A stretch of DNA of 64,000 nt, taken from assembly GCA_021604825.1 (NCBI GenBank), contig BQJS01000002.1, positions 1 to 64,000 of the forward strand, in the 5' to 3' direction. The position numbers and the translations under genes were made by a program. Below the pieces are notes generated by a model, which worked only from the letters and a program-made list of their open reading frames with translations, did not search any database and was not told the DNA's origin. Below, piece after piece: positions 1-9,800 of the stretch (position 1 is the first letter of the stretch; every line of letters begins with the position of its first letter). This DNA comes from Phycisphaerae bacterium (lineage in GTDB: Bacteria; Planctomycetota; Phycisphaerae; UBA1845).

Positions 1-1431
1 CTCTACCCACTCGGCCGTAAGCTCCATCGGGTCGGGATCGAGCAAGACCATCGCATCGTACTCAAACAACTCCTCAGCCGACTCCGGCAAATGGTCAATG
101 ATGACGTTGCCATCCCTCGCCGCATCGTCGTCTGCCGATTGCAGCCAGCAACTCACTTCAAACGTGTCGTCGCGCTCCAGCAAGCGGGAAACATAGCGGT
201 ACTCCCAACTCGGAGCGCCAGCCACCAAGAGCACGCGAATCTTGTTGTCCACCACGTTGACGGTGATCTTGCGGCTGTTGTCATCGCTGACCGATTCATC
301 CTCGCTCAGCGGAACCTGCACTTGATACACGAAGCGCCCGACCAATTCCTGGCGATGTTTGAACGACAACGGCTCAGCCGTGTTGTCCTCAGCCAAGGTC
401 AATTCCTGCGACGCGACCACCCGTCCTTCGCCCAGCGAACCGGCTTGTTTTTCGACAAGCTCGACGGTTACCTTCTGACCGACCATCCCCTGGGCGCTGA
501 TCTGCGTGACGATTGCGAACGGGTCCTGCGTAAACACGTTGTCCGGCGCGATGACTTCAGCCACCCGGACATTTCGCGGGGGGGCTGCATTGCCCACGCC
601 GACGATGTGCAGCGGAATTTCGTGATCCTGGGCGAAGCGTGCGATGTCCTCATACGAGTCGCCGCGATTGATCCCACCGTCGGTCAGCAGCACCACGCCC
701 GCCACGGGTGATCGGTCGGCTTTCTCGATGGACTGCCGGACAGCCCGCCCGATGTTGGTCATCGCACCAGCCGCTTGAAAACGGGTGGTCAAAGGTTCGT
801 CACCGCTGGCGTCTAGGACCGGTGATGCTTGGTTGGCCGGCGTGTCGGATTTCTCCGATTGTGACTTGGTGTTGGACTCCGTCTCGCGGGCCGCCCGGAT
901 GGTGTACTGCGTTTGCACATTCTCGGCGAACGTATGAACCTTGACGCGATTATTCTCAGCCAGCCCGCGTAGAAATCGGTTCTCGTCACTGCTAAGCAAT
1001 TCGTCGATGACGTCGCTGCGCCGCACGGGTTTCTCGGATGCGTCGGCGACAACGCTTTTGACCCGTTCGAGATCTTCGGTGCGTCGGTAGCGGTCCTGCA
1101 AATCCATGCTCGCCGATGAATCCACCAGAACGAGCGTATATGAACTGACCCATCGGTGCAGGTAGGTTGCGAGGATCGGCTCAAACAAAATCGTCAGCAG
1201 GCATAGCATGACGCAGATGCGCAGGGTGGCCATCACCATCCGCACGCGCAGACTCGCACCGATGCGACCCTCGCGCCGATAGAACCAGATGATGGCATAG
1301 ACCAGTAGCGCCGCGATCAACATCGTCGCCACGGTCCACCATCCGGTGGGCAGCGCTGCGAATTCAAGGCGGCGCTCGACCTCAACGTGGTCCACTTGGC
1401 CCAATAGGTTGTTGCAAGCTCGCAAATTCAT
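1..1431 (-). CDS. vWA-domain membrane protein, C-terminus cut by window edge
   Basis: This reading frame is open from an ATG at 1431 to the left edge (477 codons) without a stop, so the protein is incomplete. It has N-terminal hydrophobic segments (about residues 28-45 and 55-80), then a von Willebrand A domain with an intact MIDAS motif (VDSSAS), a later TDGG loop, and a beta-rich domain. Near the truncation lies a region reading LLVAGAPSWEYRY, typical of the amidotransferase-like part of planctomycete vWA proteins. It lies 28 bp downstream of the BatA/vWA gene and is probably co-transcribed with it. The likely role is an envelope-facing partner of the MoxR ATPase in complex assembly; the substrate is unknown. 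No clear Shine-Dalgarno precedes the ATG. Confidence 0.8.
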   Translation of the reverse strand, partial: MNLRACNNLLGQVDHVEVERRLEFAALPTGWWTVATMLIAALLVYAIIWFYRREGRIGASLRVRMVMATLRICVMLCLLTILFEPILATYLHRWVSSYTLVLVDSSASMDLQDRYRRTEDLERVKSVVADASEKPVRRSDVIDELLSSDENRFLRGLAENNRVKVHTFAENVQTQYTIRAARETESNTKSQSEKSDTPANQASPVLDASGDEPLTTRFQAAGAMTNIGRAVRQSIEKADRSPVAGVVLLTDGGINRGDSYEDIARFAQDHEIPLHIVGVGNAAPPRNVRVAEVIAPDNVFTQDPFAIVTQISAQGMVGQKVTVELVEKQAGSLGEGRVVASQELTLAEDNTAEPLSFKHRQELVGRFVYQVQVPLSEDESVSDDNSRKITVNVVDNKIRVLLVAGAPSWEYRYVSRLLERDDTFEVSCWLQSADDDAARDGNVIIDHLPESAEELFEYDAMVLLDPDPMELTAEWVE

Positions 1432-1459
1432 GCCAAAGCGTTAATCCAATTCGCCAATA

Positions 1460-3736
1460 TCAAGTGCGCCCAAATCGCCACGCCATCACTTGTTCGATCA
1501 TCAGCAGACTCATTGCCGCGACCAACAGCATCGGCCAAAGTTCTTTTCGCCCACCCTCGGTTTCATCCGTCTCAATCGCGACGCCCTCGATGTATTCGAC
1601 TATCAAGCCGTCGAGTGAGCGGCGAAGGTCGTCTTCAGTCGCGGGCGATAAATCGCTTTCACGCGCGTCAACGTTCACGGCAAAGCGCCGGGCCACACTT
1701 CGCCCGTCGCGCCGACGGAGTTCAAAACTGTAGATGCCAGCTTGGGCGGTGTGGGCCCAACTGATCTGCATGCCCTTGCTGCCATCGGTCGAGGCGACGA
1801 CGTCCTCGTCTTCCTGTTGCGGATAACCCGGCAGGCGAAGCGTCGCTTGCGGTTCGTAGTCGGATGGGTTGAGGGCAAAGGTCAGCGGCTTGCCGACGGT
1901 GGTTGATCGATTGGCGTCGCCGGCTCGGGCGAGATGCTGGGTGATTTCGAGCATCCCGATGACGTAGCTGGCATCCCGCGCCCAATCGTTCCATTCCAGA
2001 TCGCACGTTGAAGTAAAGAGCAGCACCCGCCCGCGTCCGAACGTGCGCTCCATGATCGCCGGCGTGGATTCATCATCGTCATAGCGGGCGATCACCGTGG
2101 TCGGTGCCCGAGCGGTTGCATCGGTGTTCTGTTCGTCGGGCGCGAAGGTCGCCGGCTCGGTCGCAAAGTACTGAAAGAAATTGACGCGATCAAGAAACGG
2201 ATTCACCTGCCCGGAAAACACGCGCACCACCGGATGCAGGAAATCACTTGGGGCAAGGTGTACGCCCGCCTCCTTCGCCCGCACGATGGCTTGCAGCGAA
2301 GCAGGGAGCAGCCCCTCGCCATCGCGATACAACGTCGAATTGTACGCCAGCGGGTCGGTCACCTGATCGCCAAGAAATATCGCAAGCCCGCCGCCCGCAA
2401 AAACAAAGCGATGCAAGTCGTCGGCGATCGGTTCGCTCACCCGATAGAGATTGGCGAGGATGATCAAGTGGTAGTCGTCCAGCGATGTGCCATCTAGCGC
2501 TGATTCGTCGATCACATCCACTTGGTTACCACTGAACACATCGCCCTCGGGTCGAAGCGCCGTCGTCAGCAAGTGCGTTTCGTCGAGGTACGAATCGGTG
2601 GACGGTTCACCATTGACCACCAACACCCGCACGCCATCAGTGGCTTCGAGAGCGAGATAGCGGGTGTCGTCAATCGCCAATCGATCGGGACTCGCAGACA
2701 CCGCAATCGAAGCATCGCCAGCCCGTTGAATCACCGATGAAATGGCGGCTGCGATCTTTCGTCCGGCGGGGATCGGGTCGGTTGGCATTGATCCGACACC
2801 CGAGGCGTCGTTGGCGATCTGCAATTCGAGGGCATCGGCGTCCAACGTCCCAAAATTGTTGATGGTCGCTTCGAGTTGGGCAGCCACCCCGGTCACCACT
2901 TGGCGCTGCTTCGACTGCAATTCAGTGATCGCCACGTTCTGCGGCGAATCGTCACCCACATCGACCAGCACCACGCGAACATCGCGATCCTCATTGGACC
3001 AGTCCGCAAGTTCGCCAGCCAGCGAACCGGAAGCGGCGCCACCCTCACCCGTTGCAGCATGGGCTGTCAGCCAATCGACTTCTTGAAAATCGCTGATCAC
3101 GTACAGCACGCAACTCAACACCCCGTCATCACCATCGAGCAGTTTTCGCACATTGGTCATACAACGCTCGACGGATTGTGATCGCTGCGTCGGTTGCATC
3201 GCTTCCAAACGTGCGAGGAGCAATTCGTATTGACGGTCGTCGAGTACGGCCCCTTCAACGATCGGGTTTTCGGGTTCGGTGGAGCGAATGAGCGTGACGG
3301 TATCGTGCGGCGCATGGTCGCGGAGACGTTGCAGCAGATTGCGGACGCTCGACTTCATGTCGTCGAAGATCGTCCGATCGTTGGCCTGGTAGCCCATGCT
3401 GAATGAATCGTCGAGTACAAAGATGCGCTCGGTTCGTTGCGAGCCCCCCAAGAGGGCGGCCATCCCCGACGGTTGAATGAACGGACGCGAAATCAAAAGC
3501 CCGATCAGCAGGACCGCAAGGCATCGAAGAGCCAGCAGGATGAGTTCTTCCATCCGCACACGTTTGCGATTCTGCTTGTCGGCATCCATCAAAAACGACA
3601 TCGCCGCCCAGCGGATGCGCTGAAAGCGCCGACGGGCCAACAGGTGGATGATGATCGGCGCACTCATCGCCGCCGCCCCGCCCCAAAAGAGGGCAGGGTT
3701 AACCAAGGCGGCAAGGATGAGCGTTGACGTATTCAT
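1460..3736 (-). CDS. BatA / vWA domain membrane protein
   Basis: This 758-residue protein starts with the BatA (aerotolerance-operon) N-terminal module: a hydrophobic segment, the ARRRFQRIRWAAM stretch, and a second membrane span near residues 65-85. A vWA domain follows, with MIDAS residues DDSFS at about residue 110. The long central part resembles an amidotransferase-like fold (RVLVVNGEPSTDSYLDETH). A C-terminal membrane span (LLVAAMSLLMIEQV) anchors the end. Such proteins act with MoxR-family AAA+ ATPases and DUF58 proteins at the membrane. It lies 19 bp after the DUF58 gene. The family assignment is firm; the cellular function is inferred. Confidence 0.85.
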   Translation of the reverse strand: MNTSTLILAALVNPALFWGGAAAMSAPIIIHLLARRRFQRIRWAAMSFLMDADKQNRKRVRMEELILLALRCLAVLLIGLLISRPFIQPSGMAALLGGSQRTERIFVLDDSFSMGYQANDRTIFDDMKSSVRNLLQRLRDHAPHDTVTLIRSTEPENPIVEGAVLDDRQYELLLARLEAMQPTQRSQSVERCMTNVRKLLDGDDGVLSCVLYVISDFQEVDWLTAHAATGEGGAASGSLAGELADWSNEDRDVRVVLVDVGDDSPQNVAITELQSKQRQVVTGVAAQLEATINNFGTLDADALELQIANDASGVGSMPTDPIPAGRKIAAAISSVIQRAGDASIAVSASPDRLAIDDTRYLALEATDGVRVLVVNGEPSTDSYLDETHLLTTALRPEGDVFSGNQVDVIDESALDGTSLDDYHLIILANLYRVSEPIADDLHRFVFAGGGLAIFLGDQVTDPLAYNSTLYRDGEGLLPASLQAIVRAKEAGVHLAPSDFLHPVVRVFSGQVNPFLDRVNFFQYFATEPATFAPDEQNTDATARAPTTVIARYDDDESTPAIMERTFGRGRVLLFTSTCDLEWNDWARDASYVIGMLEITQHLARAGDANRSTTVGKPLTFALNPSDYEPQATLRLPGYPQQEDEDVVASTDGSKGMQISWAHTAQAGIYSFELRRRDGRSVARRFAVNVDARESDLSPATEDDLRRSLDGLIVEYIEGVAIETDETEGGRKELWPMLLVAAMSLLMIEQVMAWRFGRT

Positions 3737-3755
3737 TCAATTCAGGCGATGGAGA

Positions 3756-4673
3756 TTAGGCCATCGATCTTGTCTGGTGCATTCGGTTGGAAAGAAAGCG
3801 CGTCAGTACAACGTCGAGCGGGTCAGCCGTACTGATCTGTGCGTAGTCGATTCGGCTGTTGAGGCAGATGCCTTGTATTTCATGGATAAACGCTTGAACC
3901 CGCTCCAGGTATGCCGATCGCAATGACTGCGGGTCGGTTAAGATTTCATCCGTGGAATATTCAAGCCCTTCAAACAGTGTCCGATCGGTGAAGGGGAATT
4001 CGAGTTCGTCTTTGTCGAGCACATGAAAGACCATCACGTCGTGGTGCCCGAATCGAAAGCGCTCCAACCCGTCTTTCAATTCTTCGATGTCGGTCAAGAG
4101 GTCGGAGATCAACACGACCATGCTGCGTTTGGGCAGTTGATCTGCGAGGTATCGAAACAAAACTTTGGTCTGCGTTTCTTCCGTCGGAGCCGTCTGCTCG
4201 ATCATCTCGACCATGTTGTGCAGTTGTGCTTGGTTCGTGCTGACGGGGAGGTTGTTTCGTATTTCATGATCGAACAGAACAAGTCCCGCACCGTCTTGCT
4301 GCTTGACCATCAGATATGCCAGACTGGCTGCGATGGTCGAGGCGTACTGCCACTTGTTCATGCGATCTTCAACGTGGTGCGCCGGATACTGCATCGAGCC
4401 GCTGGCGTCGAGCAGCAGGTACGCCCGCAGATTCGTTTCGACCTCGTACTGCTTGATGTAGAAGCGATCGGCTTTGGCGTAGACCCGCCAGTCCAGATGG
4501 CGCAGATCGTCTCCGGGCACGTATTCGCGATGGTCGGCGAATTCGATGCTAAACCCGCGATAGGGGCTTCGATGTAGGCCGCTGAGAAATCCTTCCACAA
4601 CGTGCCGCGCCCGAAGCTCCAACCGCGTGATCTTGTTGAGCGTCTTAGGTTGAAAGTAGTCGGTTGTAACCAT
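3756..4673 (-). CDS. DUF58 domain protein
   Basis: DUF58 proteins contain a vWA-like fold and are almost always encoded beside moxR. The protein carries the DUF58 signature (YVPGDDLRHLDWRVYAKADR at about residues 50-70) and a MIDAS-like DASGS at about residue 90. I chose the ATG at 4673 over the GTG six bases upstream because AAGG sits six bases before that ATG. The start lies inside the 3' end of moxR (29-bp overlap), so translation is probably coupled. No membrane span is evident, so it is probably cytoplasmic or peripheral and handles the MoxR substrate. Confidence 0.9.
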   Translation of the reverse strand: MVTTDYFQPKTLNKITRLELRARHVVEGFLSGLHRSPYRGFSIEFADHREYVPGDDLRHLDWRVYAKADRFYIKQYEVETNLRAYLLLDASGSMQYPAHHVEDRMNKWQYASTIAASLAYLMVKQQDGAGLVLFDHEIRNNLPVSTNQAQLHNMVEMIEQTAPTEETQTKVLFRYLADQLPKRSMVVLISDLLTDIEELKDGLERFRFGHHDVMVFHVLDKDELEFPFTDRTLFEGLEYSTDEILTDPQSLRSAYLERVQAFIHEIQGICLNSRIDYAQISTADPLDVVLTRFLSNRMHQTRSMA

Positions 4674-5712
4674 CTTCACCCTTCAATACGGTTTCGTTGG
4701 GGTCGAGCATGCTCAACAATTCTTCGATGACGCGGTCGGTTGAGTAGCCGTCAGCACTTGCGGAGAAACTGGTGATGATGCGGTGTCGCAATACGGGAAG
4801 CGCGCATCGGCGAACGTCCTCGAACGATACGTGATGACGTCCGTGCAATGCCGCACGTGCCTTTGCACCCAGTACCATCGCCTGCACCGCACGCGGTCCT
4901 GCTCCCCAGGTCAGCATCTTGCGCACGATTTCGGGGGCATCGGGTTCGTTCGGCCGAGTCATCCGCGCCAGGTCCAACGCATGGCGCATGATTTCCGGCG
5001 CGATTGGGATACGTCGCACCGCGTGTTGGAAGCGGAGAATTTGCTCGCCGGTGAACACCTGCTCGACGTTGATCTCTTTGTCGACGGTGGTCGTCTCCGC
5101 GATGCGCAATTCTTCTTCATACGTGGGGTACTTGACGAACACCTTGAACATGAAGCGGTCCTGCTGGGCTTCGGGAAGCGGATAAGTGCCTTCCTGTTCG
5201 ATGGGGTTCTGCGTCGCAAGTACGAAGAAGGGCGATGGCAGCGGGTGTACGTTTGACCCAACCGTCACCTGTCGTTCCTGCATCGCTTCGAGCAGCGCGG
5301 CTTGTGTTTTGGGTGGCGTGCGGTTGATCTCGTCCGCGAGAATCACGTTGGCAAACACCGGTCCCGTAACGAATCGAAACTCGCGATGCCCGGTGGTTTT
5401 GTCTTCCTGCATCACCTCGGTCCCGGTGATGTCCGATGGCATCAGGTCGGGCGTGAACTGTACGCGATGAAATGAAAGCGCCAGGCATCGCGCCAGCGTC
5501 GAGATCATCAATGTCTTCGCCAAACCCGGGACGCCTTCAAGAATGACGTGTCCGTTGGCAAACATTGCGACCATCAACTGATCGACGACGGCATCTTGAC
5601 CGACGATGATCTTGCCCAATTCTGACCGAATGCGGTTGTAGCCATCGGTCAATTCGCGGATCAGCTCGGCATCATCCGGTTGCGTTGGCACGTTCTGCGG
5701 CGCTTCACTCAT
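4645..5712 (-). CDS. MoxR-family AAA+ ATPase
   Basis: This 355-residue ATPase matches the MoxR family: Walker A GVPGLAKT (residues 60-67), Walker B LADEIN (about 125-130), sensor 1 in LATQNPIEQEGTYPLPEAQ, and a C-terminal lid with an arginine-rich GPRAVQAM stretch. MoxR proteins act as chaperone-like ATPases that mature or insert metal- or cofactor-containing complexes together with vWA proteins. A good ribosome binding site (GAGGAAACGCC before ATG) supports the start. It heads the moxR-DUF58-BatA-vWA part of the operon, 71 bp after the toroid-protein gene. Confidence 0.93.
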   Translation of the reverse strand: MSEAPQNVPTQPDDAELIRELTDGYNRIRSELGKIIVGQDAVVDQLMVAMFANGHVILEGVPGLAKTLMISTLARCLALSFHRVQFTPDLMPSDITGTEVMQEDKTTGHREFRFVTGPVFANVILADEINRTPPKTQAALLEAMQERQVTVGSNVHPLPSPFFVLATQNPIEQEGTYPLPEAQQDRFMFKVFVKYPTYEEELRIAETTTVDKEINVEQVFTGEQILRFQHAVRRIPIAPEIMRHALDLARMTRPNEPDAPEIVRKMLTWGAGPRAVQAMVLGAKARAALHGRHHVSFEDVRRCALPVLRHRIITSFSASADGYSTDRVIEELLSMLDPNETVLKGEDGYNRLLST

Positions 5713-5783
5713 GGCGTTTCCTCTTTGATGTTCAGCATGGGCTCTTCGGTTTCACTGCTCCATGCTGCTTTCGATATCTTCAA

Positions 5784-6848
5784 CTAACGTTGCATGATCG
5801 GTATTCGGTTGTAAGGCAATTGCAGGATGATCAGCGCCAGGGCTGTACCGTACGGCTTGCCCACACCATCACCCATCCACGACCCGTCTTCACCTTGCTT
5901 GCTGAGCAGCTTGTCGCGGATCTTTGGAAAGTATTCGTCCCACGCCTTCGCGTCGCCAGCCAGGTACAGCGCCTGCGCATAGTATAGGTGGGCGTAGTAA
6001 TAGTGACCGATGTTCTTGTTGCCCGGGCCGATCGTGCTGCGACAATACCGCAGGGCTTTCTTGGCCATCGGGTTGTCGTAGTCGCCGGCATTGAACCAGC
6101 AGCAGATCGCGGCGGCGGTGATGGGCGGGCGCGACGGTCCCGGGTTGCGGGCGCGATACGCGATGCCGCCATCCGATCGAAACGAAATCTTGAGGTAGTC
6201 GAGCGCTTGATCAATCACACTCTTGGGCACGCTGATGCCACCATTGCGACATGCTCGCAAGCCCTGCAACTGCGTAATCGTAACCGAACCTTCATCCGTT
6301 CCGCCATCGGGTTGATAAATCCATCCACCCAGATTGCTTTGGGCCTGCGCGGTCAGCGCCACAGCCCGCTTCAAGATCTCGTGAATGCGTTGCTGTCGAT
6401 CGACGTCTTCGGTCATGCCATAGACTTCGCCGAGAAACAGCATACTGAACCCATGGCCATACATAGGTCGATTGCCGTCTTCTTCGCGCAGCGCGATCAA
6501 CCCGGTGTTCGTCGCACACGAGAGCAAGAAATCCGTCACGCGATCGACGTTCGCGGCGTACTTGCCCTGCGTCGGCGTGCTTCCGTTCATGAGCAGCGCC
6601 AACCCACCCAGCGCCGACATCGAGACGGGATACGTTCCATATCCGGTGCGATTGCGCCAAGCCCCTTCGCGCCCCTGCGTGCTGACGAGGTACTCCAAAC
6701 CCTTCTCGATGGCCGCTTCCGTTTCGGCATTGATGTGCTTGGGGCGCGGTGCGGGTGGTGGCTTTGCCGGTTCGCTCGGGTCGGCCCCCAAACTGGCTGG
6801 CCAAGCAAGCATGACCGCGACTATTAATCGAGTGAATCGATGGTTCAA
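5784..6848 (-). CDS. Secreted prenyltransferase/squalene-oxidase repeat protein (alpha/alpha toroid)
   Basis: The protein has tandem alpha/alpha-barrel repeats of the terpene-cyclase/prenyltransferase type, recognisable from GLEYLVSTQGREGAWRN, ALDYLKISFRSDGGIAYRA and QGEDGSWMGDG. The catalytic DxDD of true squalene cyclases was not found, so it is probably a structural or binding toroid. I chose a TTG start at 6848: GGAG lies eight bases upstream, the TTGA overlaps the upstream stop codon, and the resulting N-terminus is a clean signal peptide (MNHRFTRLIVAVMLAWPASL). The frame stays open further upstream, but that segment overlaps the neighbour and is not signal-like. Planctomycete genomes often place such proteins beside moxR; the role is unknown. 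Confidence 0.82.
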   Translation of the reverse strand: MNHRFTRLIVAVMLAWPASLGADPSEPAKPPPAPRPKHINAETEAAIEKGLEYLVSTQGREGAWRNRTGYGTYPVSMSALGGLALLMNGSTPTQGKYAANVDRVTDFLLSCATNTGLIALREEDGNRPMYGHGFSMLFLGEVYGMTEDVDRQQRIHEILKRAVALTAQAQSNLGGWIYQPDGGTDEGSVTITQLQGLRACRNGGISVPKSVIDQALDYLKISFRSDGGIAYRARNPGPSRPPITAAAICCWFNAGDYDNPMAKKALRYCRSTIGPGNKNIGHYYYAHLYYAQALYLAGDAKAWDEYFPKIRDKLLSKQGEDGSWMGDGVGKPYGTALALIILQLPYNRIPIMQR

Positions 6849-9800
6849 GGCCAGATCTCCGTATCGCGCGTCGAACCGATTTCGTCGGTTAGAGGGACGC
6901 TCAATAATCCTTGCTTTGCGCCCAAGATAAATTGTCCGGGCCACAATCCAAATTCGCCAGACAACGCGTAATGACTGGTCAGGTGCATTCGGGTTCGCAC
7001 CGGTTCGCCGATGGTTTCACCAGTGCGTTTGTCGATCAATTCTATCGCCAGCTCGCCGCGACTCCGCACCAGCGGGCTTTCGGAATCGACATCGACGCGC
7101 CGCAACACCGGCATGACTTTTTCCGCAAGTGTGAGTTGTTTCCATAGAGCGTGGCGATTCAAACCGACTTCGCCCAAGTACTCGCGCTTCCAGACCATTT
7201 GACTGGTGTTGATGTCGAAGCCGTACAAGTTCGGTGCATCACCGCGCGACTTTTCGGTCATGGGCATTATGACAAGGCGATCATCGAGCAGCACGCCCTC
7301 CGAATAACCCTTGGTCCCTTTGGGGACGGACACATTCGTTTGTTCGTCACCTGATAGCGCATCGACGAGTATGACGCGACCTTTGAAACAACTGATGCCG
7401 ATGAATCCGTCGCCGGGTTTGAAAAGCCACCGGAGCTCATCAGGCGTGGCGTATCGCCAATTCAACTCACCCGAACGGGCGCTATAGCAAACGACATCCG
7501 TGGGGCCATCCGGTCCAATCAAATGCCCGTTTTCATAGATGACCGGAATCGCCGTGTCGTCCGCATCCGGTTGGTTGAATTCGACGGTGCTGAGCAGGCG
7601 GCCAGTCTTTAAACTGTATGTCGTGACTTTGCGGCGGCGATTGTCGAGCGTGATGCACAGTCCATCTTTGACTAATAGGCTGTCGATTTTTTCACGGGTC
7701 AGCACACGTTCCCACTGCACATCGTTCGCATCGATCAACGACGAACACGTCAGCACACCCCGGCGAAGCGCCGCTACCAGCCGTCCTTCGCCTACACCAA
7801 CCAACCGATCGCGAATCGCCAAATGACGATTTGATCCACTGTCTTCATACGCGACGCCCCAGAGACGCCGGCCCGTGCGAACACCCACGCCAAAGAGTCC
7901 GTCTTGTCCGTTGATCACAGCGATCTGTTTTTCGCACGTCAAACGGGGGTGCATTGGCCCTTCTTCGCCAACTTCCTCATTCGCTTGCTGCACCGAACCC
8001 AACAGTCGAAGCGATGCGTTCCATGACTCCGAACCGTCGGACCGATTGATCGCCTCCAGGCGCGTTCCCGATGTCATAAACAGCAAGTGATCGCCGAACG
8101 CGGATGACACCGCCTGCGAATGCGTGAACATCCCGTCACCGTTGCGGTTTCGATTGACACTGATCGCCGGCGACTTCCAGCGAAAGGATTCTGGCTGATT
8201 GACGAATGCACCTTCCGCGACGAGGCGCGGGTCCAAGGATTCGCGCAACCGTCCAACTTCGTCTAGCATCGAAACTGCCGCGCCGTCCTGGTTGGTGATA
8301 TCTTGACGGGCAAACTCCGTTTCCATCCGCGATAGCAACTGCGATGCGTCGAAGTGCATGCGCTGATCGGGGCGCACGTATTGCTCCGCCAAATCTCGCA
8401 GCGCGATGGCTGTCAGGGTGGCCATCCTGTCTGTGTCGATCGCTCGCAGCCCATGCTGTTCAGCAAATTCAAATTGACCGCGTTCTCGTTCAAACTTCGC
8501 CAACGCAATGAGAGATGCCTGCCCGGCACCGCCCACGTCGTTAATCTGAGCCAACTGCTCCAAGCGCAAGCGAGCTGCCGCCCGAGTCGCCGGGTTCTGC
8601 AATTCCAAGATCGCTTCCTGGGCGTGTTGCTGTGTGACTTCGGCGATGGCGCGAAGCTGCGTCGTGGTGAGATCCCGTTCAAAGCGAGACAGGATGTCGC
8701 CAATGATCAAACGGGATTTGTTGCGCAAGCGGGATTCAATCGTCACATATCCGTTGCCCGCAGGCGTCAATCCCAGTTGCCACAACGAAAGATACGCCTC
8801 GTCACTTTGACCCACCTCGCGCAATCGAAACGCCAACGCAATCGTCGCCCGCAGACTCGATTGACCGCCATCGGCTAGGCTGACCGCCTCGCGAAGATGG
8901 GTGATGGCCTCCGTCGTTTCCGTCTCAGGAAGCTCCGAAATTCCGAGCAGCGCTTCAAAACGCAATTGGGTCACGTCGCTCAAGCGATTCGCGCTGCGAC
9001 GTGACGGTGGTTTGACTTTTTCAAGAACATTGTGGGCTTTGCGTGGAAACCCTCGGCGCAATTCCATCCACGCCAATCGGATCGCCGCATGTCGATCGGT
9101 TGGATCTTGTTCGTGAAACGCCAGCGCGCTCGGATACGAAAGGGTCAGATCCGGAAACTTGCGGACTTCGTTCGGATCAACGCTGATCGTGGAATTCGCG
9201 ATGCAAAGAATGTTTCCCAGCGGTGGTTGATCGCCCAACGGACGCGAGTCCAGCTTCTCGCCTGTCTGCGCATCAAACGCCTTCAACCCTTCAACGGTTG
9301 GGACAAAAATCTTGTGACCGCTGAGGGCCCCGCGTCCGGTGTTTCGCAACGGTTCGCCAGTCGTGGACCATTCGATCCACCCGTCACGAAGATTCACGCA
9401 ATGCAATTGTTCCCCGCCAAGCCAAACGTGGTCGTCGTCGATTCCCAACAGGTACTTTGCACCTTCCGGCTGATCGAGTGTCCATACCATTCGCCCGGTG
9501 GCGCGATCCAACGCCATCAACAGTTCCGAATCGGGCGATGCGACCAGAAGAAGGTTGCCAGCCAGCATCGGTGGACCGCAGCGCCAATGTTGGCTAAAGA
9601 GAATATTGTCGTATCCCGCATGCTGTTCGTACTGTCCAGCCCAGCGCAGTGACAATGGATCGATACCGATCGAAAGTACAACCCCGAAACCGGTCGAGAC
9701 AAAAATGCTCGAACCATCCGACGCCGGATAGATTGCGTGGTGCTCTCGTTTTTGGAGTTGCGCCGGATCCACCGTGCAAAGGAGCAAGCTGCGCAACAGA

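Noticed and set aside
5784..6848. Toroid protein as a functional squalene-hopene cyclase
   Set aside because: Only repeat wording is present; the catalytic DxDD and full length of about 600 residues are missing.
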